Positions 33,650 through 42,726 of a DNA stretch of 64,000 bases are shown here, one piece after another (within the stretch, counting starts at the first letter, position 1; every line of letters begins with the position of its first letter). The DNA is taken from positions 8,701 to 72,700 of the forward strand of contig DATCKG010000014.1 in the NCBI GenBank assembly GCA_036562385.1, given 5' to 3'. The stretch is from DATCKG01 sp036562385. Its GTDB lineage: Bacteria > Bacillota > Sulfobacillia > Symbiobacteriales > Symbiobacteriaceae. The position numbers and the translations under genes were made by a program. The notes under the pieces are model-generated. The model saw only the letters and a list, made by a program, of their open reading frames with translations. It did not search any database and had not been told where the DNA came from.

Positions 33650-34573
33650 TCAGGGGAGGTACAGCCGGGGGTTCTGGGGCTCGCCGCCTACGATGACCTC
33701 AAAGTGCAGGTGTGGGCCGGTGGAGTAGCCGGTGCTGCCCACTTCCAGAATCGGCGTGCCCTGCTCCACCCAGTCCCCGGTGGTGACCAGGAGCGCGGAA
33801 GCGTGGGCGTAGCGGGTCTGCACGCCGTTGCCATGGTCGATTACCACGCAGTAGCCGTAGGTGCCGTCCCATCCGGCAAACACCACGGTGCCGGACTGGG
33901 CCGCGACGGCCGGGGTTCCGGCCGGGACGGCCAGATCGATGCCCCGGTGCAGAGTCCCCCACCGGGGGCCGAACTCGCTGGTGGCCACGGCCCCGGTGAC
34001 GGGCCAGATCATGGATGTGGATGCCACGGCCGGGGCGGAAGCGACTTGCTCAGCGGGGGCCACCGCGGCGGTTGCCTCCGGCTGGGTTTCGACGGCTGCC
34101 CGGGCGGTCCGGGAGGAGCGGCTCTCTGCCGAACGGCTGGCCACCGCGATCGACCGCCGGCGGCCCGTCTCCACGTCGGATCCCGTGATGACCCGCAGCT
34201 TCTGTCCGGGCTGCAGCCGCAGGGGGCGAACACCCTGGTTGAGGTCCATCAGCACTTCCACCGGGGTGTCAAGGGCCTGTGCGATTTTCCACAGGGAGTC
34301 TCCCGGCTGCACCGTGTACTGGACGATGCTTGGCTGCAGGGGAGCGGCCTTTTCGGGCTGCCGGTAGGCGTGGCGGCGGAGAGCCAGGTAGTCCTCCTCC
34401 TCGGCGCCCGGGAAGGAATCGCCCGGCAGGGCGGGTACGGGATCGGTATCCCCGGGTGCCGGAGGGGCTCCCTCCTGCATCTTCAGGCCCAGGGATCCGC
34501 CGACCAGCAGGCACCCCACGATGCCGGCGGCAGCCCGCTGATAGCCGGTGCGAAGGGGAATCGCCTTCTTCAC
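33650..34573 (-). CDS. LysM domain M23 metallopeptidase
   Basis: A 307-residue envelope endopeptidase. N-terminal hydrophobic segment (AAAGIVGCLLVGGSLGL, 14-30), a proline-rich linker, one LysM peptidoglycan-binding domain (85-129, QYTVQPGDSLWKIAQALDTP...), a Ser/Ala-rich linker, and a C-terminal lysostaphin-like M23 domain with zinc ligands in HRGIDLAVPAG and GPHLHFEV. It should cleave peptide cross-links. GTG 34573 follows GAGGTGGTGAC. Similar M23 genes in Firmicutes are often under c-di-AMP riboswitches, but I do not recognise one in the leader here. Confidence 0.9.
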   Translation of the reverse strand: MKKAIPLRTGYQRAAAGIVGCLLVGGSLGLKMQEGAPPAPGDTDPVPALPGDSFPGAEEEDYLALRRHAYRQPEKAAPLQPSIVQYTVQPGDSLWKIAQALDTPVEVLMDLNQGVRPLRLQPGQKLRVITGSDVETGRRRSIAVASRSAESRSSRTARAAVETQPEATAAVAPAEQVASAPAVASTSMIWPVTGAVATSEFGPRWGTLHRGIDLAVPAGTPAVAAQSGTVVFAGWDGTYGYCVVIDHGNGVQTRYAHASALLVTTGDWVEQGTPILEVGSTGYSTGPHLHFEVIVGGEPQNPRLYLP

Positions 34574-34595
34574 GTCACCACCTCAGATCGCTTTT

Positions 34596-34617
34596 TCAAA
34601 CCCCGCGGGAGGCGGGG
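34596..34617 (-). promoter_or_regulatory. hairpin in the leader of the M23 peptidase gene
   Basis: CCCCGC (34601-34606) pairs with GCGGGG (34612-34617); read on minus it is followed by TTTGAAAAAG, just 23 bases before the gene start. It may be a weak attenuator or the end of an unseen upstream RNA. Confidence 0.3.
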
Positions 34618-34850
34618 TCTTCCGGCATGCCTGCGTCATGACGGCCGGGCAGGCAGCCTTCCCTGCCGCTGTTCGTCTTTCTCTATGCTCCTGGCGAATT
34701 TTGTATGCCCCCTCCAGCCATGGGAGAGACTAACAAAAAAGGACGATGATGCATATCACTGACAGAAGGAGATGCGGGACCGTTGGCGAAATCAGTACGA
34801 CCCACCAAGACAGGAGAGCCATCGATCACCTTCCGAAGGAGGGCGTGAAG

Positions 34851-35354
34851 ATGGAAAAGCCGAGAGAAGCCAAGAGCGCAGCGGTTGCGATTCGCCAGTT
34901 TCTGGAGGAATGCCAACCGAAGCTCCCAGAGGCGCGCGGTTTTCTCCAGTTCCTCCTGACAAAGGACGAAATCCTCCGGCGAATCGAAATCGTACCAGAC
35001 ATCAGCGAATACCGCCACGCCATCCTGGTCTCGGCTAAGGGGTCTGGCACGTGGCCGTTCCTGTATCGGAAGGGGGATCGGTACTACTTCAAGACGTCCC
35101 AGGCAGTGGTGGAACTGATGAAGTTCATTCCGGACCGGATCGGCCTTTGCCTTTCCACCCAGCCCCCTGAGTGGTCGCCCGAACGGGAGGAATTCTTGCA
35201 GACGATGGCACGGTGGCATGACGAGGTCTTCCGGGATGAAGTCAAGCGGCTCACCAAACGCCAGGATCTGCTGGACCGCATCGACGAAGCCCTGGCCTCG
35301 GGAGACCGGAGACGTTTTGAAGAATTGGCGGCGGAACTGCGGCATTTGAATTAA
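34851..35354 (+). CDS. YpiB/ReoY-like protein (UPF0302 N-terminal plus IDEAL-like C-terminal)
   Basis: A 167-residue soluble protein. The first about 110 residues (VAIRQFLEECQPKLPEARGFLQFLLTKDEILRRIEIVPDISEYRHAILVSAKGSGTWPFLYRKGDRYYF) resemble the UPF0302 domain of Bacillus YpiB. The C-terminus LLDRIDEALASGDRRRFEELAAELRHLN fits the IDEAL domain. In Listeria and Bacillus, ReoY helps ClpCP degrade MurA, so the pairing with a murA gene 6 kb away is of interest, though indirect. ATG 34851 follows GAAGGAGGGCGTGAAG. Confidence 0.65.
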   Translation: MEKPREAKSAAVAIRQFLEECQPKLPEARGFLQFLLTKDEILRRIEIVPDISEYRHAILVSAKGSGTWPFLYRKGDRYYFKTSQAVVELMKFIPDRIGLCLSTQPPEWSPEREEFLQTMARWHDEVFRDEVKRLTKRQDLLDRIDEALASGDRRRFEELAAELRHLN

Positions 35355-35376
35355 CGAACGTGGCAGCAGAGTACAT

Positions 35377-35410
35377 CGAGGGATCCGTCCCCTGCGGGGT
35401 GGATCCCTCG
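35377..35410. terminator. strong hairpin downstream of the YpiB-like gene
   Basis: CGAGGGATCC (35377-35386) / GGATCCCTCG (35401-35410) with an inner CCCC/GGGG pair. The flanks are not T-rich (CATTTCT on plus), so termination strength is uncertain. Confidence 0.5.
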
Positions 35411-35516
35411 CATTTCTCTGCCATTGCCGCCATCCTTTTGCAGATGGGATCCTTCCGGCACCTCATTTATACTGATCCTGACAGTATCCCATATGAACGA
35501 TTGGGCGGGGGCAGCG

Positions 35517-36395
35517 ATGAGGGACCGGAGGATGCCGAGGTGGGTCGTGCTGGTGCCGATTCTGATCGTGCTGGGGGCTGCCTGGCTGGGATGGCCCCGG
35601 TCCCGGGCTGTGCTCTACAGCCTCCGCCGGGAGCGGGGAAAGGCACAGACCCTGGCCAGGGTGGCCGGGTACCAGCGCCGCGAAAGCCAGCACTTTACGC
35701 TCTGGTATACCGATGCGGATTCGGCGGTGGTGGACCTGGTCCTGGAGATGGCGGAGCGGGTGTACGAACCGGTGACCGCCGCGATGGGGTATGAGCCTGC
35801 AGACCGCGTGCCGCTGATTCTGTACGGCAGCCGGGAAGAACTCCGGCAGGCCTTCGGCTGGGGCGGCGGCCAAAGTGCCGTGGGGGTGTACTGGCGGGGC
35901 ACCATCGCGCTGCTCTCTCCCGAGGTCTGGATCGCGGCGGATAGCCTGGAAGAACTCCGCAGTGCCTACTGCCGCCTCCATCCTCTCGCCCATGAACTGA
36001 CGCACTACCTGCTGGACTACCTCACGGCCGGGAATTATCCCCTGTGGTTCTCGGAGGGACTGGCCCAGCGAATCGAGTATCAGGTGACCGGCTACCGGTG
36101 GTTGGAGCCGCAGAGCACGCTCCGGCAGCCACTTTACGGGTACGACGACCTGTACCGCCGCTTCGACCGGCTGAGCAACCCGGCCCTGGCATACCGCCAG
36201 TCCTACCTGATGGTGGACTTTCTGGTCGAGGAGTTCGGTGCCGAAAGCCTCACGCGCCTGGTGGGGCACCTGGGCCGCGGGATGGATTTTGCCAGGGCCT
36301 TGCAGACTGAGACCGGCCTGGAGCCCGAGGCCTTTTACGAGGAGTGGTGGCACTGGGTACAGCGCCACCTCGACCGCCTCGAGGCCGCGTCCTGA
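35517..36395 (+). CDS. membrane-anchored gluzincin metallopeptidase (peptidase MA-like)
   Basis: A 292-residue protein with one N-terminal membrane segment (WVVLVPILIVLGAAWLGW, 9-26) and an extracytoplasmic zinc protease domain. The zinc motif is HELTH (159-163) with the third ligand probably E180 in LWFSEGLAQ, the peptidase MA arrangement. The preceding segment (QHFTLWYTDADSAVVDLVLEMAERVYEPVTAAMGYEPADRVPLILYGSREEL) is also characteristic of that group. It sits directly upstream of walRK. The start is uncertain (35493, 35517 or 35532); the ribosome binding site is weak. Substrate unknown. Confidence 0.8.
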   Translation: MRDRRMPRWVVLVPILIVLGAAWLGWPRSRAVLYSLRRERGKAQTLARVAGYQRRESQHFTLWYTDADSAVVDLVLEMAERVYEPVTAAMGYEPADRVPLILYGSREELRQAFGWGGGQSAVGVYWRGTIALLSPEVWIAADSLEELRSAYCRLHPLAHELTHYLLDYLTAGNYPLWFSEGLAQRIEYQVTGYRWLEPQSTLRQPLYGYDDLYRRFDRLSNPALAYRQSYLMVDFLVEEFGAESLTRLVGHLGRGMDFARALQTETGLEPEAFYEEWWHWVQRHLDRLEAAS

Positions 36396-36503
36396 CGGGC
36401 GATTCCATTTCGGGTATCCTGCTTTTCCGGTATCCGGAAGGAAGGGACGGCGGGATAGTCGAAAGTTCGGACGGGGCACCAGAGAAGGGGGTACACAGCA
36501 ACC

Positions 36504-37205
36504 ATGCCACAGCGGGTGCTGGTGGTGGACGACGAAAGACCCATCGCAGACATCTTAAAATTCAATCTTGAACGAGAAGGCTATGAAGTAGACGTGGCCT
36601 ACGACGGGGAAACTGCCATCGCCATGGCGCGGCAGAAACCCTTCGACCTGGTGATCCTGGACATCATGCTGCCGAAACTCGACGGCTTCAGTGTCTGCCG
36701 GGAGATCCGCAGCAGGAGTTCGGTGCCCATTCTCATGCTCTCGGCAAAGGAGGCTGAAGTCGACAAGGTGTTGGGGCTGGAGCTCGGGGCGGACGATTAC
36801 GTCACCAAGCCCTTCAGCCCCCGGGAACTGCTGGCCCGGGTCCGCGCGATCCTGCGGCGGACGCGGAGCGCACCGGCCGGCGGTTCGCAGGGAGGGGATC
36901 AGATCCTCAGCGCCGGCCCGATCACCCTGAACCTGACCAGTTACGAGGTGACCAAGGACGGTACGGTCATTGACCTCACGCCCCGGGAGTTTGACCTGCT
37001 GCGCTATCTGGTGGCCCACGCCGGGCAGGTCTTCTCCAGAGAGACGCTGCTGCAGGAGGTCTGGGGGTTTGATTACCTGGGAGACCTCCGGACGGTGGAT
37101 GTGACGGTCCGGCGCCTTCGGGAAAAGATTGAGGACAACCCCGCACAGCCGGAACTGATCAAGACCAAGCGCGGCATCGGCTACTACTTCCAGCGATTCG
37201 GGTAA
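36504..37205 (+). CDS. walR: response regulator WalR
   Basis: A 233-residue OmpR/PhoB-type regulator. The receiver domain has acidic pair D9-D10, phosphoacceptor D53 (LVILDIMLPKLDG) and the KPFSPRELLARV switch region. The C-terminal winged helix includes LTPREFDLLRYLVAHAGQVFSRETLLQEVWGFDYLGDLRTVDVTVRRLREKIE. WalR controls autolysin and cell-wall genes in Firmicutes. walK follows after 55 bases. ATG 36504 is preceded by AGAAGGGGGTACACAGCAACC. Confidence 0.95.
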   Translation: MPQRVLVVDDERPIADILKFNLEREGYEVDVAYDGETAIAMARQKPFDLVILDIMLPKLDGFSVCREIRSRSSVPILMLSAKEAEVDKVLGLELGADDYVTKPFSPRELLARVRAILRRTRSAPAGGSQGGDQILSAGPITLNLTSYEVTKDGTVIDLTPREFDLLRYLVAHAGQVFSRETLLQEVWGFDYLGDLRTVDVTVRRLREKIEDNPAQPELIKTKRGIGYYFQRFG

Positions 37206-37260
37206 GCCAACGGGTCTTCACACGGCCAGCCCACTGGCACCCTGGAGAGAGGGGACACCG

Positions 37261-39036
37261 GTGTTTCGCAGCATTCAAAGCAAGCTGATTCTCGTCGATC
37301 TCCTGCTGGTGCTCGTGGCGATGCAGCTCAGCGGCGCCTATCTGATCAATCAGCTCGAGCAGGCCTACGTCAGCCAGATTCAGGACGACCTTCACCAGAG
37401 CGCCCAGCTGCTGGTGGGCCACCTGTCGGGCTACACCGTTGACGGCCAGTTGGATGAGGCCAGCGTGGCGGAGTTCGTGGCGGGCTGGCCGGGAAATGTC
37501 CTGGTGCTGGACGCCAACAGTACGGTGATCGCGGCTTCCCTGAAGGACGCGTCCAACCGGGAACTGATCGGCAAGAAGCTGACCCACGATGATATCTCAC
37601 CGGCCCTCATTGGCCAGGAGACCCGGCGTACCGGGCAGGAAAACGGCAAGCCCACCGCCTTCGAAACCCTGCCCATCACCGTGGACGATGAAGTGGTGGG
37701 GGTCCTGTATCTGAAGGCGTCGCTGGAAGAGGCCTACCGCCGCCTGGGGGATATCCGGGAGGTCTTTCTGGTGGCCACGCTCCTGGCGCTGGGTTCCAGC
37801 GCGATCCTGGGTGTGGCCCTGGCTCGCACCATCACCGGCCCTGTCCGGGAAGTGACCCGGACGGCGGCCCGGATTGCCGGGGGCGATTTCGGCCAGTTCA
37901 TCCGGGTCCGCAGCAGCGACGAAATCGGCCAGCTGGGCGAGATGTTCAACCGCATGACCAGCCGTCTCCGGCAGACCCTGGAGGAGGTCCGGGGGGAGAA
38001 GAACAAGGTGGAGGCCATCCTGGCCCATATGGCCGACGGCCTGCTGGCCCTGGATGCCCAGGGGCGGATCAGCAAACTGAATCCGGCCGCGGAGCGGATG
38101 CTGCGCGTATCCGAACCGGAGGTGCTGGGGCGGCTTCCCGATGAGGTGTGGCCGGGCATCGGTCTGGCGGAGTCCGTGGCATGGGCCCGGAAGGAAAACC
38201 GCTCCCTGACGCGCGAGATCCACCGCGGACCGCAGACCTTGCTGGCCCATGTCACGCCCCTGCAGGGAGAGGGCAGCGATTCGGCCGGCACCGTGGTGGT
38301 TTTCCACGACATCACCGAACTGCAGCGGCTGGAGGCCATGCGGCGGGAGTTTGTGGCCGATGTCTCCCACGAACTCAAGACGCCCCTTACCACTGTGAAG
38401 AGTTATGTGGAGACCCTCCTGGACGGTGCCGCCGAGGTGCCGGAGGTGCGGGACCAGTTCCTCCGGGTGGTGCAGGCCGAGACGGACCGCATGACGCGCC
38501 TGGTGCGGGATCTTCTGCAGCTTTCGCAGTTGGATCAGGGACAGGCCCGCTGGGACGTGCGGCCCACCAGCATGGCCAACCTGGTGGAGGAGTCCCTGTC
38601 GCGCCTGCAGGTGCCTCTGGAGCAGAAGCGGCAGCGGGTCAATCTGATCTTTCATCCGGACACGCCGCTGGCGAAGGTGGACCGGGAGAAACTGCAGCAG
38701 GTGCTGGTCAACCTTCTGGCCAACGCCATCGAGTTTACCCCGGCGGAAGGCGAGATCACGGTGGAGGTGGAGCCGGCCGACTCCATGGTTCGGGTGACGG
38801 TGCGGGACACCGGCATCGGGATCCCTCCGGAGGACCTGCCCCGCATCTTCGAGCGCTTCTACCGGGTGGATAAGGCCCGCTCCCGGATGCTGGGAGGAAC
38901 GGGCCTGGGCCTGGCCATCGCCAAGCAGATCGTGGAACTGTCCGGCGGGACCATTGCCATCGCGTCCGAGGTGGGAAAAGGGACCGAAGTGGTCTTTACC
39001 GTCCCGGCCGCGCCTACGGGGGACGAGGTGGGGTAG
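37261..39036 (+). CDS. walK: sensor histidine kinase WalK
   Basis: A 591-residue kinase: TM1 (about 8-30), an extracytoplasmic sensor region (31-165), TM2 (167-188), HAMP (189-240), PAS (about 250-350), then a dimerisation domain with phosphoacceptor H370 in FVADVSHELKTPLTTVKSY, and an ATPase domain with N, G1 (DTGIGIPPEDL) and G2 (GGTGLGLAIAK) boxes. The layout is the full WalK type with an extracellular sensor. GTG 37261 follows GGAGAGAGGGGACACC. It is adjacent to walH, whose ATG follows the walK stop directly. Confidence 0.95.
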   Translation: MFRSIQSKLILVDLLLVLVAMQLSGAYLINQLEQAYVSQIQDDLHQSAQLLVGHLSGYTVDGQLDEASVAEFVAGWPGNVLVLDANSTVIAASLKDASNRELIGKKLTHDDISPALIGQETRRTGQENGKPTAFETLPITVDDEVVGVLYLKASLEEAYRRLGDIREVFLVATLLALGSSAILGVALARTITGPVREVTRTAARIAGGDFGQFIRVRSSDEIGQLGEMFNRMTSRLRQTLEEVRGEKNKVEAILAHMADGLLALDAQGRISKLNPAAERMLRVSEPEVLGRLPDEVWPGIGLAESVAWARKENRSLTREIHRGPQTLLAHVTPLQGEGSDSAGTVVVFHDITELQRLEAMRREFVADVSHELKTPLTTVKSYVETLLDGAAEVPEVRDQFLRVVQAETDRMTRLVRDLLQLSQLDQGQARWDVRPTSMANLVEESLSRLQVPLEQKRQRVNLIFHPDTPLAKVDREKLQQVLVNLLANAIEFTPAEGEITVEVEPADSMVRVTVRDTGIGIPPEDLPRIFERFYRVDKARSRMLGGTGLGLAIAKQIVELSGGTIAIASEVGKGTEVVFTVPAAPTGDEVG

Positions 39037-40419
39037 ATGCAGCAGCGCAGGGAAGTCTTCCTCAACGGGCTGCTGGCGCTGCTGGTGCTGAGCAGCATCC
39101 TGCTTTCCGCCCGTCTCCTGTATTCTCCGGGTGAGACGTCGCCGGTGGGCGGGACAGCGGATGTGCAGCCGCCGCCTCCGGACTGGCAGGGTGAGATGCC
39201 GGATGTCTACCGTCCGGAACGGATCCTGGTCCAGCCCCGCGCGGATCGGGGCGCTCTGCTGCTACCGGGGTCTGCGCCGTATGAAGCGATGTGGAAGACG
39301 GTCTGGAGCCTTCTGGCCGAGTCAGAGCCGGACTGGTCCGCGGTGGAGGTCTATCCGGATCGGGTCGTGGCTCCGGCCGTCACGCTGGTGCTGCCGGTGC
39401 CGGCGCCCCTGGAGCACTGGGCGGAGCAGTGGGGCTGGGACGCACCGGATCCCTCCCTGGGTTCGGTGCGGATCGACCGGGTCCGGCTGCTGACCGGTGA
39501 GGAGGCAGGGATGGTGCTTTCCGGCCCCGCCGGGGACGCCTACCGGATCCGATCCCTTTCCCCCGACCAGCGGCAGCGCCTGCAGAACCAGGTGGCGGAT
39601 CTGGACGAATCCCTCTTTACCGAGTATCGGCCCGTTTCCGTGGTGGATGAATCGATACGGCTTCTTGCCGGCCTGACCGTTCCCGCCCTGGATGCGGTCC
39701 CCTGGGCCCGTGTCTCCGGCCTCACCCCGGACCCTGTTTGGGAAAAAATCCGGTATTTCCCCGATTTGTCGGTGGTCCGGCAGATCGACGAGACCAACGC
39801 CCAGAGCTACACCGACGGGCAGCGGCTCTTGCGCATCCTGGCGTCGGGGGTGCTGGAGTACCGTACGGCCGACCTGGACGGCACCGGTCCGGACCTGCAG
39901 CAGGCGCTGGAACTGATCGAAGACTGGGTGATGGCCCGGGGCGGATGGCCTGAGGACCTGGTGCTTACCGGCTGGATCCAGCAGGAGACCCGCACGATCC
40001 TGACCTTCGAGGACCGGGTGGCGGGGCCGCTGCCGGTGGAGACCGCCGGGGGCGCCCTTCGGGTTCACGTCATCGCCGATGCCGGCAATCCCCGCAGCGC
40101 CCGGGTAACCTTTCTGCAGCGCTATCCGGAACTGCTGCCGGCCTTCGACCGGAAGGTGCTGCTGCCGGTGATTTCGCCGGAGGAGGTCTTGCAGACGGCC
40201 GCGGACCGGTATCCGCAGGTGCTAAAGGCTTCGGCGGTGCGGGACCTGTACCTGGCTTACCTGGTTCAGCCCGGTAGCCGCCCCGGCGATGTCAGTTGGC
40301 ACATCGAGCCGGTCTGGGTGATCCAGGCGGGCTCGACGCGGCTGTACATCCCCGGACTGCCAGACGGAATGGTGCGGGCGGTGCAGGCAGGTTCGCTGCA
40401 TCACCCCACAGGAGAGTAA
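39037..40419 (+). CDS. walH: WalH (YycH) regulatory protein
   Basis: A 460-residue protein with one N-terminal membrane helix (NGLLALLVLSSILLSARLLY) and a large extracytoplasmic part. Sequence is divergent but the position between walK and walI, the length and the anchor topology match YycH, which together with YycI modulates WalK through membrane contacts. The ATG abuts the walK TAG, so translation is coupled. A C-terminal half with GDVSWHIEPVWVIQAGSTRLYIPGLP resembles the YycH/YycI beta-rich region. Confidence 0.85.
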   Translation: MQQRREVFLNGLLALLVLSSILLSARLLYSPGETSPVGGTADVQPPPPDWQGEMPDVYRPERILVQPRADRGALLLPGSAPYEAMWKTVWSLLAESEPDWSAVEVYPDRVVAPAVTLVLPVPAPLEHWAEQWGWDAPDPSLGSVRIDRVRLLTGEEAGMVLSGPAGDAYRIRSLSPDQRQRLQNQVADLDESLFTEYRPVSVVDESIRLLAGLTVPALDAVPWARVSGLTPDPVWEKIRYFPDLSVVRQIDETNAQSYTDGQRLLRILASGVLEYRTADLDGTGPDLQQALELIEDWVMARGGWPEDLVLTGWIQQETRTILTFEDRVAGPLPVETAGGALRVHVIADAGNPRSARVTFLQRYPELLPAFDRKVLLPVISPEEVLQTAADRYPQVLKASAVRDLYLAYLVQPGSRPGDVSWHIEPVWVIQAGSTRLYIPGLPDGMVRAVQAGSLHHPTGE

Positions 40420-40457
40420 CCTTCGGGAACGGTGTATCGTTAAGGAGGTGGTGAGGG

Positions 40458-41321
40458 GTGGACTGGCCCAAAGCCCGGGCGATCCTGCTGGTCGCCTTTC
40501 TGCTTGTCAACGGGGTACTGGCGTATGCAATATGGGGACCGGACAGATCGCTGCCGGGACTGGGAAGGTCCTCCCATGCGCAGGAAGTGGAGCAGGTCAG
40601 GACCGCCCTGGCGGAGCGGGGGATCATCTTGCCCGCTTCTGTGACCGTTCCCGAGACACCGCCGCCGATGCGATTTTTGCGGGTCGAATTTCGCCCAACC
40701 CCACCTTCTGTTCTGCCTCCAAACGAATCCTCTAGCCGGGACCTGGAACCAGCCCGATTCCTGCCAGATCCGGATAGCGGTGCGCTGATTTACTACGCAT
40801 GGGAACAGGGAGCCGGGTCCCGGGATATCCGGCCGGAGAATCGCAGCCAGGTGCAGCAGGTGGCGGAGGAATATCTGCGCCGGCGCGGCTGGCTGCCTGC
40901 CAATGCCGTGGTGGCCACATACCGGCACGACCCAGACCGAAACGTTGCCATGGTGGAGTTCGTGCCGTCCTTTGACGGGCTACCCGTCTTTTCGGGCTAT
41001 GTCCGCGTCGAGGTTTCTTCCAGGGGGGTGGAGACAGTACGCTTTCTGTGGGTGGAACCCACGCGGTATACCGATGCGGCTCCGAAGGCGGTGCGGCCCG
41101 CCACGGAGGCGCTTCTGCGCCTCGCGGGACGCCTGCAGGACTCCGTTGGGGAACCCCGAGTCATTCGCGATATCCGTCTGGGATATTATGCCAACCGATC
41201 GCTGACCGGAGCGCAGCCGGAGGCGGTCATCGGGTGGGATACCGTCCCGGTTTGGCGTATTGAACTGGAAAGCGGGGAAGTGTATTACGTGAATGGGTTC
41301 AACGGCGAATGGGAGTCTTAG
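40458..41321 (+). CDS. walI: WalI (YycI) regulatory protein
   Basis: A 287-residue protein starting MDWPKARAILLVAFLLVNGVLAYAIWG, the typical short cytoplasmic tail plus signal-anchor of YycI, followed by an extracytoplasmic domain ending AVIGWDTVPVWRIELESGEVYYVNGFNGEWES. With WalH it should tune WalK activity. GTG 40458 follows AAGGAGGTGGTGAGGG. In Bacillus the next gene is walJ; here it is murA. Confidence 0.88.
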   Translation: MDWPKARAILLVAFLLVNGVLAYAIWGPDRSLPGLGRSSHAQEVEQVRTALAERGIILPASVTVPETPPPMRFLRVEFRPTPPSVLPPNESSSRDLEPARFLPDPDSGALIYYAWEQGAGSRDIRPENRSQVQQVAEEYLRRRGWLPANAVVATYRHDPDRNVAMVEFVPSFDGLPVFSGYVRVEVSSRGVETVRFLWVEPTRYTDAAPKAVRPATEALLRLAGRLQDSVGEPRVIRDIRLGYYANRSLTGAQPEAVIGWDTVPVWRIELESGEVYYVNGFNGEWES

Positions 41322-41383
41322 TGCCGATTGGGCTGTGCGATTCGCGGTAGGCAACGGACCGGGACGATGAGGAGGAAGTCAGG

Positions 41384-42664
41384 TTGGCGAAGCTCACAAT
41401 CAGGGGTGGCCAGCAGCTCCGGGGAACTGTGCGGGTTGGGGGACGAAAAAATGCCGTGCTGCCGCTGCTGGCTGCCACGCAGCTGATGGACGGACCGAGC
41501 CGGCTCGAAAACGTTCCTGTCATTCACGATGTGGAAGTCTACCGGGAATTACTCTCCTTCCTCGGTGCAGATGTGAAATGGGAACCGCACCTGAATCGCA
41601 TGACGGTGGACCCTTCCGGCGCCGCTCCCAAGCAAGTCCCCTTCGAGCTCGCGGGAGCGATGCGGGCTTCATATTATCTCCTGGGTGTTCACCTGGCCAA
41701 GTACGGCTGGGCCGACATTCCCCTGCCGGGAGGCGACAAGATCGGGCACCGACCTGTGGACCAGCACATCAAGGGCCTGACTGCACTGGGGGCCGATGTC
41801 TGGATTGACAAGGGAATCATGCGCGCCCGGGCGAGGCGGCTGGTGGGTACCACCGTCTACCTGGATGTGGTCAGCGTGGGGGCCACCATTCAGATAATGA
41901 TGGCAGCCACCCTGGCCAAGGGAACGACGGTGATCCAGAACTGCGCCCGGGAACCCCACGTGGTCGATGTGGCCAACTTCATCAACGCCGCCGGCGGCCA
42001 TATCACCGGCGCCGGTACCGATACGATTCGGGTCCGGGGGGTGGATCGGCTCACCGGCGGTGTCCACACGGTGATTCCCGACGATATCGAGGCCGGCACC
42101 TGGATGATCGCGGCGATGATGACCAACGGGGACATCACCCTGGAAAACGTGATTCCCACTCACATGACGCCGGTCATCGCCAAGCTCCGGGAAGCCGGTG
42201 CCCAGATCTACGAAGGGCCGGACAGCCTGCGGATTATCGGCTGTGAACGCCCCAAGCCCATCACCGTCAAGACGTACCCGTATCCCGGATTTCCCACCGA
42301 TCTGCAGAGCCAGATGACGGCGATGCTGACCCGGGCCACAGGCACCAGCTATGTGACCGAGACCCTTTACGATGACCGGTTCCGGTTCGTCTCGGAACTG
42401 CTGCGGATGGGGGCCGACATTCGGATCGAGGGCCGCACGGCCATCGTCAAAGGCGTCCCACGGCTCTACGGTGCACCGGTGGAGGCCACGGACATCCGGG
42501 CCGGAGCAGCGCTGATCCTCGCGGGCCTGGCCGCGGAAGGCCGGACCACGGTCTACGGCATGGAGCACGTGCAGCGGGGATATGAGCGCATCGAGGAAAA
42601 GCTGCTGGCCCTGGGGGCCGAACTGGAGGAAGTACCGGAACCGTCGCAGGTTTCCGTGGGATAA
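41384..42664 (+). CDS. murA: UDP-N-acetylglucosamine 1-carboxyvinyltransferase with Asp in the Cys115 position
   Basis: A 426-residue EPSP-synthase-fold enzyme transferring enolpyruvate from PEP to UDP-GlcNAc, the first committed step of peptidoglycan synthesis. K22 (GGRKNAVLP), the Arg-containing AMRASYYLLG and the GFPTDLQSQ loop near residue 305 are conserved. The active-site loop reads LPGGDKIGHRPVDQH: D118 replaces the usual Cys of PGGCAIG. Enzymes with Asp here are active but not alkylated by fosfomycin, as known for mycobacterial and chlamydial MurA. TTG 41384 follows GAGGAGGAAGTCAGG. It occupies the slot of walJ in Bacillus. Confidence 0.93.
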   Translation: MAKLTIRGGQQLRGTVRVGGRKNAVLPLLAATQLMDGPSRLENVPVIHDVEVYRELLSFLGADVKWEPHLNRMTVDPSGAAPKQVPFELAGAMRASYYLLGVHLAKYGWADIPLPGGDKIGHRPVDQHIKGLTALGADVWIDKGIMRARARRLVGTTVYLDVVSVGATIQIMMAATLAKGTTVIQNCAREPHVVDVANFINAAGGHITGAGTDTIRVRGVDRLTGGVHTVIPDDIEAGTWMIAAMMTNGDITLENVIPTHMTPVIAKLREAGAQIYEGPDSLRIIGCERPKPITVKTYPYPGFPTDLQSQMTAMLTRATGTSYVTETLYDDRFRFVSELLRMGADIRIEGRTAIVKGVPRLYGAPVEATDIRAGAALILAGLAAEGRTTVYGMEHVQRGYERIEEKLLALGAELEEVPEPSQVSVG

Positions 42665-42691
42665 AAAAGGAGCGGCGCCTGCGGGCGCCGC
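42663..42691. terminator. hairpin between murA and rlmH
   Basis: GCGGCGCC (42672-42679) / GGCGCCGC (42684-42691). On plus it is followed by CCTGTTATT (weak); on minus by CC then TTTTTT, a better terminator sequence, though no minus gene lies to its right. Possibly partial termination after murA. Confidence 0.5.
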
Positions 42692-42726
42692 CCTGTTATT
42701 CCTGGATGGAAACGGAGGAGACAACT

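Noticed and set aside
33540..33660. Faint resemblance to a c-di-AMP (ydaO) riboswitch on plus (GGGTGGGAATGCGG ... GGGTACC ... GTCCGATACCCGG)
   Set aside because: Several core positions do not match and no plus-strand gene follows; a covariance search would be needed to revive it.
33416..34762. 448-codon plus frame opposite the M23 peptidase gene
   Set aside because: Gly/Arg-rich shadow of the well-supported minus-strand LysM-M23 gene.
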